Shown here: positions 23,242 to 29,364 of the stretch, one piece after another
Numbering within the stretch: position 1 is the stretch's first letter
Layout of the letters: each line of letters starts with the position of its first letter
DNA from: Lutibacter sp.
GTDB lineage: Bacteria > Bacteroidota > Bacteroidia > Flavobacteriales > Flavobacteriaceae
Reading direction: 5' to 3'
NCBI RefSeq assembly: GCF_021647475.1
Contig: NZ_JAKIUR010000040.1
Location: 1-29,364, forward strand
DNA: 29,364 nt
The notes under the pieces: model-generated
Database searches by the model: none
Told to the model about the DNA's origin: nothing
Seen by the model: the letters and a program-made list of their open reading frames with translations, nothing else
Program-made: the position numbers and the translations under genes

Positions 23242-24780
23242 TTAATTTTCTTGTTCCGTATTATCTGGTTGAGTTGGTTTTTCAAATAGATTCATAAAAG
23301 CATCTGGTAAATAGTCTAAAATAGAACTTGCGGTAAAAGTTTCATAACCAATTTCTAAGCTTCCTAAATCTGCGGTTAAACCATGTATATAAACACCAAA
23401 TATAGCTGCATCTAGTGGAGTGTAATTTTGTGCAATTAATCCAGTAATAATTCCAGTTAAAACATCGCCACTTCCTGCTGTTGCAAGTGCTGGATTTCCC
23501 GTTGAATTAAAGTAAGTAGCATCTTTAGTTACTATGGCTGTTATTGCATCTTTTAAAACTAAAATAGAATTATATTTTTTAGCAAATTTCTTAGCTTTTG
23601 CTAATTTGTCATAATCGTTTTTCCAAACTCCAATTAGTCGCTCTAATTCTTTTGGATGTGGAGTTATCACTGTATTTTCAGGTAAAAAATTTAATAAATT
23701 TTTATCTTTTGCTAATAAATTTATCGCATCGGCATCTATAACTAATGGTTTTTTATTTTCTTTAATAAATTTTTCAAATCCTTTTGCTGTTTTTTCAGTA
23801 GTTCCCATTCCTGGACCAATACCAATAACATTGGCTTTTGTTTTAAAATTAAAATAAGCGAGAAGATCATCCGTATCTACTTCAGTCATAACTTCAGGAA
23901 TAGCCGTTTGCAAAATTTGATAACCGCATTTTGGAACGTAGGCAGAAACTAGCCCACTTCCTATTTTTAAAGCTGCTTTAGACGCTAAAGTGATAGCTCC
24001 AATTTTTCCAAAACTACCGCCAATTAAAAGTGAATGGCCAAAATTTCCTTTATGATCCCATTTTTTTCTGAATTTATAAATAGGAAGTATTTCATTTTTA
24101 GTGATATAATTATAAATCGGATGTAAACTTTCTACAAATTCAGCATCTAAACCAATATCAATTATTTTCCAAGATTCAATATAATTTTTATTTTCTGATA
24201 GTAAAAATGCTAATTTTGGATATTGAAAAGTTAAAATATGATTGGCTTTTAGTACGTTTTTTTGGTCTTCTACAGTTTTGTTATTATACAAACCTGAAGG
24301 CATATCAATAGCTAATATAAATGCTTGTTTCTGATTAATATATTGAATTAATTTTTTGGTAAAACCTTCAGGAGGTCGTGATAATCCATTACCAAAAATG
24401 GCATCAATTATCAGGTCGTTTTCATTAATTTCTGGAAATTCTTTTTCAGTAGAAATTACTTCAGGCCAATCTCCTAATTCTTTAAGTCGTTCATAATTAG
24501 CTAGAAAATTTTTACTTCGTTTTTTACTGAAATTAACAATATAACAAGAAACATTATAATTATTTTCCATTAAATAACGTGTAATAACTAATCCGTCGCC
24601 ACCATTATTACCAATTCCACAAAATACATGAATTTTAACATCATTAGGTTTAATACGTTGATACACCCATTGAAAACAAAGGTTTGCAGCACGTTCCATT
24701 AACTCTAATGATGATATGCCATTTTTTTTAATGGTTGCTTTATCAGCTTCAGCCATTTGTTTAGAAGAAAGAATATACAT
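23242..24780 (-). CDS. nnr: Bifunctional NAD(P)H-hydrate epimerase / ADP-dependent dehydratase
   Basis: This 512-residue fused repair enzyme restores damaged NADHX and NADPHX. The N-terminal YjeF_N epimerase half (about 1-215) has VFCGIGNNGGDGLVITRYL and DAIFGNGLSRPPEGF. The C-terminal ribokinase-like dehydratase half (about 230-500) has GIGPGMGTTEKT, VIDADAINLL, NTVITPHPKELERLIG and TAGSGDVLTGIITGL, where the aspartate of GSGD is the catalytic base. The fusion is the usual bacterial form and its length is normal. The acidic tail (NLFEKPTQPDNTEQEN) is unconserved. It follows accA in the direction of transcription, but a terminator hairpin lies between them. Confidence 0.93.
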   Translation of the reverse strand: MYILSSKQMAEADKATIKKNGISSLELMERAANLCFQWVYQRIKPNDVKIHVFCGIGNNGGDGLVITRYLMENNYNVSCYIVNFSKKRSKNFLANYERLKELGDWPEVISTEKEFPEINENDLIIDAIFGNGLSRPPEGFTKKLIQYINQKQAFILAIDMPSGLYNNKTVEDQKNVLKANHILTFQYPKLAFLLSENKNYIESWKIIDIGLDAEFVESLHPIYNYITKNEILPIYKFRKKWDHKGNFGHSLLIGGSFGKIGAITLASKAALKIGSGLVSAYVPKCGYQILQTAIPEVMTEVDTDDLLAYFNFKTKANVIGIGPGMGTTEKTAKGFEKFIKENKKPLVIDADAINLLAKDKNLLNFLPENTVITPHPKELERLIGVWKNDYDKLAKAKKFAKKYNSILVLKDAITAIVTKDATYFNSTGNPALATAGSGDVLTGIITGLIAQNYTPLDAAIFGVYIHGLTADLGSLEIGYETFTASSILDYLPDAFMNLFEKPTQPDNTEQEN

Positions 24781-24795
24781 AGCTTTAAAATTAAT

Positions 24796-24822
24796 AAAAA
24801 AAGGCTCAAAAAGAGCCTAATT
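24796..24822 (-). terminator. Terminator of accA
   Basis: AGGCTC (24802-24807) and GAGCCT (24813-24818) form a stem around AAAAA. On the - strand it is followed by a run of T. It lies about 25 nt beyond the accA stop and before the nnr start, so nnr transcription would need readthrough or its own promoter. Confidence 0.75.
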
Positions 24823-24843
24823 TTTCACTATTTTATTAAAAAG

Positions 24844-25797
24844 TTATTCTTTGAATACACCCATATTAGTATATTTTTCCATACGTTTTTTTACTAAATC
24901 ATCAGAAGATAATTTTTTTAATTCATCATAAGCAGTTAAAATTGTTTTTTCAACTTCTTTAAAAGCAGTTTCTCTATCGTGATGTGCACCTCCTAATGGT
25001 TCACTAATAATACCATCAATTAATTTTTGCTTTTTCATGTCGTCAGCAGTTAGTTTTAAAGCTTCAGCGGCAATTTTTTTATATTCCCAGCTTCGCCATA
25101 AAATAGAAGAACAGGATTCTGGAGAAATTACAGAATACCAAGTATTTTCCATCATAAACACTTTATCCCCAACGCCAATTCCTAAAGCTCCACCTGAGGC
25201 TCCTTCTCCTATAACGACGGTGATAATTGGAGTTTTTAAGCGTGTCATTTCTAATATATTTCTGGCAATGGCTTCACCTTGTCCGCGTTCTTCAGCTTCT
25301 AAACCAGGATATGCACCTGGAGTATCTAATAGAGTTACTACAGGAATTCCAAATTTTTCAGCCATTTTCATAAGGCGTAAAGCTTTTCTATAACCTTCAG
25401 GATTTGACATTCCAAAATTTCGATATTGGCGAGTTTTAGTATTAAAACCTTTTTGTTGACCAATAAACATAAAGGATTGATCGCCTATTTTTCCTAAGCC
25501 ACCAACCATGGCTTTGTCATCTTTAACCGTTCTATCTCCATGTAATTCCATAAAAGAATCACCAGTCATTGCACAAATATAATCGAGCGTATAAGGTCTG
25601 TTTGGGTGACGAGATAGTTGAACTCGTTGCCAAGCAGTTAAATTTTTGTATATATCTTTTTTAGTTTTTATTAATTTTTTTTCAATGTTTTTACAGGTTT
25701 CAGTCACATCAACATGACTTTCTTTACCAATAAGTTCACATTTATCTAATTGTTCTTCAAGTTCTTTAATTGGTAATTCAAAATCTAAATATTCCAT
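24844..25797 (-). CDS. accA: Acetyl-CoA carboxylase carboxyltransferase subunit alpha
   Basis: This 317-residue subunit joins with AccD to transfer the carboxyl group from biotin to acetyl-CoA, the first step of fatty acid synthesis. Typical segments are MEYLDFELPIKELEEQLDKC, AWQRVQLSRHPNRPYTLDYI, LHGDRTVKDDKAMVGGLG, TLLDTPGAYPGLEAEERGQG, GEGASGGALGIG and SPESCSSILWR. The start at 25797 matches the family N-terminus. An upstream in-frame ATG at 25821 would lie on the promoter box at 25821-25828. A terminator follows the gene. Confidence 0.96.
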   Translation of the reverse strand: MEYLDFELPIKELEEQLDKCELIGKESHVDVTETCKNIEKKLIKTKKDIYKNLTAWQRVQLSRHPNRPYTLDYICAMTGDSFMELHGDRTVKDDKAMVGGLGKIGDQSFMFIGQQKGFNTKTRQYRNFGMSNPEGYRKALRLMKMAEKFGIPVVTLLDTPGAYPGLEAEERGQGEAIARNILEMTRLKTPIITVVIGEGASGGALGIGVGDKVFMMENTWYSVISPESCSSILWRSWEYKKIAAEALKLTADDMKKQKLIDGIISEPLGGAHHDRETAFKEVEKTILTAYDELKKLSSDDLVKKRMEKYTNMGVFKE

Positions 25798-25820
25798 ATT
25801 TTTTAGTTTAGATATAGCCA

Positions 25821-25828
25821 CAAATATA
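25821..25828 (-). promoter_or_regulatory. accA promoter, -7 box TATATTTG
   Basis: TATATTTG on the - strand lies 23 nt before the accA ATG at 25797. The start point would be near 25813-25816, giving a leader of about 17 nt. It lies between the EamA stop and accA, so accA has its own promoter. Confidence 0.55.
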
Positions 25829-25845
25829 GTAACTTATTAAGTTGC

Positions 25846-26733
25846 TTAAAAAGGTATTGTTGTTTTTTTATTTCTAATTAACCCATCAATTAAAACAGTA
25901 ATTAAAATGATAAGTCCGCCAATATAAAATTGTGGGCTCATTTTTTCTTTATTTCCAAAAATAATTAGTGCTAAAATTATTCCGTAAACTGGTTCTAAAT
26001 TAATGGTAAGCATAACAGTAAAAGGAGTAATATGTTTCATGATATTAACCGATGCAATAAATGCATAAGCAGTACAAATACTACTTAAAATTAATAAATA
26101 AACTAAATCTGACATCGTTATTGAGAAATCAATTAAAGTAAAACCAGAAGTTGAAAATATATAAAAGGTTATAAATAAAACCCCAAATAATAATTGATAA
26201 AACGAGAGCACTGCTCCACGGTATTGTTTGATATATAATCCATTTAAAACAGTGAAAAGTGCTGATAAAAAAGAAGCGGTTAATCCATAAATAATTCCTA
26301 AGGTATATTGCGTTTCTACATTAAATATAATGTATAATCCAAAAATTATGATTAAACCGAAAAGAAATTCAATAGGATTGAGTCTTCTTCTAAAAAACAA
26401 AGGTTCAATTAACGAAGTAAAAAAAGCTCCAGTGCTCATAGAAACTAATGCAACAGAAACGTTAGAAACTTTTATTGCTGAAAAAAAGAAGATCCAATGA
26501 AGTGCAATAATAGTTCCACTAATTAAAAACTTAATTAATCCCTTTTTATCAACTTTAAGCGATTTCTTTTTAATTAGAAAATAAAAGAGCACAAATAGTA
26601 CTGCAAAAAACATACGATACCAAACTAATGGAATTGCTTTTAGATGAATTAAGGCTCCTAAAATGGCTGTGAATCCCCAAATAAAAACTAGGAAATGTAA
26701 ATGTAAATAATTTTTTAATTTAGTTTTTGGCAT
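25846..26733 (-). CDS. EamA (DMT) family transporter
   Basis: This 295-residue inner-membrane protein has ten predicted spans arranged as two EamA repeats (about 10-140 and 155-290). The first begins LHFLVFIWGFTAILGALIHL and has VWYRMFFAVLF, and the second has LEPVYGIILALIIFGNKE followed by FYIGGLIILITVLI. The family exports amino acids, metabolites or nucleotide sugars, and the substrate cannot be told. I start it at MPKTKLKNYLHL, 14 nt inside the end of lptG. Starting 11 codons earlier is possible but would increase the overlap to 47 nt. The overlap implies translational coupling to lptG. Confidence 0.87.
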   Translation of the reverse strand: MPKTKLKNYLHLHFLVFIWGFTAILGALIHLKAIPLVWYRMFFAVLFVLFYFLIKKKSLKVDKKGLIKFLISGTIIALHWIFFFSAIKVSNVSVALVSMSTGAFFTSLIEPLFFRRRLNPIEFLFGLIIIFGLYIIFNVETQYTLGIIYGLTASFLSALFTVLNGLYIKQYRGAVLSFYQLLFGVLFITFYIFSTSGFTLIDFSITMSDLVYLLILSSICTAYAFIASVNIMKHITPFTVMLTINLEPVYGIILALIIFGNKEKMSPQFYIGGLIILITVLIDGLIRNKKTTIPF

Positions 26734-27808
26734 TTTTAAGGTATAAAAATAGAGCAATTGCTCCAAAAATTAAATTTGGTAACCAAACCATAAAAAACGG
26801 ATTAGTTTCTGCCCCTGCACCTAAAACTTCACCAATTTTTAAAAAGAAGACGTACATAAACATTAGGGATATACCAATTGCTAGGTTAACCCCCATTCCT
26901 CCTCTTTTTTTTCTAGAAGATAAAGCTACTGCAATAAAAGTTAAAATATAAGATGCTATAGGTAAGCTTGTACGTTTATCTAATTCAACTTTATAAGTAT
27001 TCAAATTACTAACTCCACGTTGTTCAGCCTTTTTAATATATTCCACTAATTTAATAGAATTCATATCCTTAGCCATATAAGCAACATTAATTAAATCTTT
27101 TGGAGTGAAATTAAAAATGGTGTCCAATCTAGTTCCTGCAATAATACTATCTCTTTTTTTGAAAATAAATCTTTTTTTGAAATTACTTAATTTAAAAGTG
27201 CTATCCTTTTTATTAAAATGAATATTGTCTGATGATAGTTTATACTTTAATTTTATACCATCATATTTTTCATAAGAAAAGTTATAACCTATATTTCTAT
27301 CTATAGTATAACTTTTTAAAAAGATATACTCGTTAGGACCTAATTGCAAATTTAAATTGGTTAAGTAATTAGCATCTAGCTTTTTGCTAGTTAAATAATC
27401 TTTATTAAACTTATCAAAAATTTTATTACTTTTTGGAACCACAAAATGGTTCATAAGTAAAGCAAAAACTGCAATAATAGTTGCTCCAATAAAATAAGGT
27501 CTTAAAAATCGGGTAAATGATATTTTTGCAGAATGGATTGCTATAATTTCGGTATTACCAGCTAATTTTGAAGTGAAAAATATTACGGCAATAAATAAAG
27601 CCAAAGGCATAAAAGTATTACCATAAATTATGATAAAATTCACATAGTAATCTTTTATAATTTCAGTAACCGTTAAATCAGCACTTCTTAAAAAACGATC
27701 TACTTTTTCAGAAACATCAATGGCAATAGCAATAGGCAATAACAAAGCCATTACTAGCAGAAATGAACTTAAAAAATTCTTTAAGATATATTTGTCAATT
27801 ATTTTCAA
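26720..27808 (-). CDS. lptG: LptF/LptG family lipopolysaccharide export permease
   Basis: This 362-residue YjgP/YjgQ family protein starts MKIIDKYILKNFLSSFLLVM. It has an N-terminal membrane bundle (spans near 13-33, 58-78, 100-120), a periplasmic beta-jellyroll region of about 150 residues and three C-terminal spans, ending WLPNLIFGAIALFLYL. LptF and LptG with LptB2 pull lipopolysaccharide from the inner membrane into the Lpt bridge. The conserved N-terminus begins at a TTG: a stop codon lies four codons upstream in frame and no ATG is available. LptG is preferred over LptF because the gene follows tgt, a common order in Bacteroidota, but the two cannot be separated firmly by sequence. Confidence 0.87.
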   Translation of the reverse strand: MKIIDKYILKNFLSSFLLVMALLLPIAIAIDVSEKVDRFLRSADLTVTEIIKDYYVNFIIIYGNTFMPLALFIAVIFFTSKLAGNTEIIAIHSAKISFTRFLRPYFIGATIIAVFALLMNHFVVPKSNKIFDKFNKDYLTSKKLDANYLTNLNLQLGPNEYIFLKSYTIDRNIGYNFSYEKYDGIKLKYKLSSDNIHFNKKDSTFKLSNFKKRFIFKKRDSIIAGTRLDTIFNFTPKDLINVAYMAKDMNSIKLVEYIKKAEQRGVSNLNTYKVELDKRTSLPIASYILTFIAVALSSRKKRGGMGVNLAIGISLMFMYVFFLKIGEVLGAGAETNPFFMVWLPNLIFGAIALFLYLKNAKN

Positions 27809-27849
27809 GAGTTGCCTTTTTTACTCGTTTTGAAATAGAAATTTATCTG

Positions 27850-27950
27850 ATTGTCCATAATCTTACATAACGTCCGCCATGTCGAGCCTGCCTTGCCGAC
27901 AGACAGGTCTAGCATGACGGTTTTTTTTATTACTAATTACGGACATACAA
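27850..27950. mobile_element. Palindromic inverted-repeat element, family A (copy 2, uninterrupted)
   Basis: The left end TTGTCCATAATCTTACATAACG and the right end TTATTACTAATTACGGACATACAA are imperfect inverted repeats matching copy 1 at 17222. The core is a hairpin: CATGTCGAGCCTGCC against GACAGGTCTAGCATG. It lies in the spacer between tgt and lptG and reaches nearly to the tgt stop codon. Its TTTTATTACTAATTAC segment is the empty site for the B insertion seen in copy 1. Confidence 0.75.
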
Positions 27951-27960
27951 TAAATTTATA

Positions 27961-29091
27961 TTATAATCTTTTATCCATTTGATTAATCATTTTACTTTTC
28001 CATTCCATAAAATCTCCGGCTAATATATGTTTTCTTGCGGTGCGAACCAACCATAAATAAAATCCTAAGTTATGAATGGATGCAATTTGTTTTCCTAATA
28101 ATTCTTTAGCAATAAATAAATGGCGTAAATATGCTTTTGAATAGGTAGTATCTACATAAGTAATATTCATTTCATCAATAGGAGAAAAATCATTTTCCCA
28201 CTTTTTATTTTTGATGTTTATGGTTCCGTGTGCAGTAAATAACATGCCATTTCTAGCATTTCGTGTAGGCATTACACAATCAAACATATCAACACCTAAA
28301 GCAATATTTTCTAAAATATTTATTGGAGTTCCAACTCCCATTAAATATCTAGGTTTATCTTTTGGTAAAATATCGGTAACAATATCAGTAATTTCATACA
28401 TTTTATCAGCAGGTTCGCCAACGGATAATCCTCCAATTGCATTTCCATTTGCACCAACTGAAGCTATAAATTCTGCAGATTGTTTCCTTAAATCTTTATA
28501 AGTACTTCCTTGAACTATTGGAAATAAAGCTTGGGAATACCCATATTTTGATGGTACTTTTTCTAAATGAGTTACACAACGTTTTAACCATCTGTGCGTT
28601 AAATGCATAGATCGTTTTGCATAATTATAATCGCAAGGATATGGTGTGCATTCATCAAAAGCCATAATAATATCGGCACCAATAGTACGTTGAATTTCCA
28701 TAACTTTTTCAGGTGTAAAAACATGGTAAGAACCATCAATATGACTTTTAAATTTCACACCTTCTTCTTGAATTTTTCTTCTTGCAGATAGAGAATAAAC
28801 TTGATAACCACCGCTATCAGTTAACATATTTCTGTCCCAATTCATAAACTTGTGTAAACCTCCAGCTTGTTCTAAAATTGAAGTAGTTGGGCGTAAGTAT
28901 AAATGATAGGTGTTTCCTAAAATAATATCAGGATTAATTTCGTTTTTTAATTCGGTTTGATGAACTCCTTTTACGGTGCCAACAGTTCCTACTGGCATAA
29001 ATATTGGGGTTTCAATTTTACCGTGATCTGTAGTTATAATTCCAGCTCTGGCTTTGCTTTGAGCGTCGGTTGTTTTTAATTCAAATTGCAT
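27961..29091 (-). CDS. tgt: Queuine tRNA-ribosyltransferase, lacking the usual zinc cysteines
   Basis: This 376-residue enzyme exchanges guanine 34 of GUN-anticodon tRNAs for preQ1. The substrate pocket is present: GNTYHLYLRP, LTDSGGYQVYSL, AFDECTPYPCD, GGLSVGEP and GVDMFDCVMPTRNARNG with its catalytic aspartate. The C-terminal zinc site is not standard. Where E. coli has CxCxxC (302, 304, 307) and His333, this protein has Asn309, Thr311, Asp314 and His340, so all three cysteines are replaced while the histidine and the flanking PIDE and YSKAYLRHL are kept. The length is normal. The ATG at 29091 is preferred to a TTG three codons earlier. lptG is next in the same direction. Confidence 0.94.
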   Translation of the reverse strand: MQFELKTTDAQSKARAGIITTDHGKIETPIFMPVGTVGTVKGVHQTELKNEINPDIILGNTYHLYLRPTTSILEQAGGLHKFMNWDRNMLTDSGGYQVYSLSARRKIQEEGVKFKSHIDGSYHVFTPEKVMEIQRTIGADIIMAFDECTPYPCDYNYAKRSMHLTHRWLKRCVTHLEKVPSKYGYSQALFPIVQGSTYKDLRKQSAEFIASVGANGNAIGGLSVGEPADKMYEITDIVTDILPKDKPRYLMGVGTPINILENIALGVDMFDCVMPTRNARNGMLFTAHGTINIKNKKWENDFSPIDEMNITYVDTTYSKAYLRHLFIAKELLGKQIASIHNLGFYLWLVRTARKHILAGDFMEWKSKMINQMDKRL

Positions 29092-29097
29092 AGTTGG

Positions 29098-29105
29098 CAA
29101 AGATA
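29098..29105 (-). promoter_or_regulatory. tgt promoter, -7 box TATCTTTG, almost on the start codon
   Basis: On the - strand TATCTTTG is followed by CCAACT and then the tgt ATG. Only 6 nt separate the box from the start codon, so a start point at the usual distance would give a leaderless or nearly leaderless mRNA. No clear -33 TTG is visible. Confidence 0.5.
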
Positions 29106-29146
29106 CAGAATAGGTTTTATTTGAAGAAAATTATACGTGTTATTAC

Positions 29147-29364
29147 CAGGGCAAACTCACACTTTTATTTTCAATATCCTTAATAAATAAAGACCGTTGC
29201 AAAATTCAACAAATTTCACCAATCCAAGTTTTAGATAAATTTTAGATTGGTTTTTGTCAAAAAATGTAATTTTCACTTCTTTTTTTGTCTTTGAAGTTCA
29301 TTTTAATATTGTTTTTCTCTTAATTTTTACAATTAGACGCAATTATCCCTGGACTTCGATACAG
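29147..29364. mobile_element. Possible insertion-sequence end at the right edge
   Basis: CAGGGCAAACTCACACTTTT (29147-29166) is the reverse complement of 108-127, as expected of terminal inverted repeats of the same type of element on each side of the window. The rest is AT-rich. On the - strand the only reading frames are a 14-codon open stretch running in from the edge (LYRSPGIIASNCKN, then stop) and a 14-codon ORF (MNFKDKKRSENYIF). The former could be a transposase C-terminus, but that is too short to support. Confidence 0.4.

Overview
The window is a low-GC chromosomal segment of a member of the Bacteroidota, most likely class Flavobacteriia. Three things point there: the codon bias and protein sequences, promoters of the TTG-N19..23-TAnnTTTG type, and an almost complete lack of Shine-Dalgarno sequences except in front of rpsU. 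I know of no named strain to match it to.

Positions 1-15322 are one conserved block of the information-processing machinery, all on the + strand: rpsU, a xerC/D recombinase, hpf, tRNA-Thr(TGT), tRNA-Tyr(GTA), tRNA-Gly(TCC), tRNA-Thr(GGT), tuf, tRNA-Trp(CCA), secE, nusG, rplK, rplA, rplJ, rplL, rpoB, rpoC and a DUF3467 gene. A rho-independent terminator closes the block. Hairpins sit at rpsU/xerC, tuf/trpT, nusG/rplK, rplL/rpoB and rpoB/rpoC, where they could set expression ratios. A REP-like hairpin plus a partial copy of a tRNA-Thr 3' end interrupts the tRNA cluster, and a 16-copy AGAAT microsatellite lies just before tuf.

Positions 15323-23241 are accessory and metabolic: a TonB-dependent receptor, a DUF962 (Mpo1-like) membrane protein, a secreted peroxiredoxin-like protein, a candidate small RNA, histidine ammonia-lyase (- strand), and two tandem thioredoxin-fold lipoproteins ending in a perfect terminator. 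Two families of small palindromic inverted-repeat elements (A and B) lie here, with one B copy inserted inside an A copy.

Positions 23242-29091 are all on the - strand. In order of transcription they are tgt, lptG, an EamA transporter, accA and a bifunctional NAD(P)H-hydrate repair enzyme. A second A element fills the tgt/lptG gap, and a second B element lies at 23.0-23.2 kb.

Both ends of the window carry the same 20-bp sequence in inverted orientation, consistent with insertion-sequence ends just outside this segment. I see no defence system, CRISPR array, phage or biosynthetic cluster. The most interesting points are the bS21 Shine-Dalgarno leader, a Tgt lacking all three expected zinc cysteines, the nested palindromic elements, the remodelled tRNA cluster and the pentanucleotide repeat before tuf.
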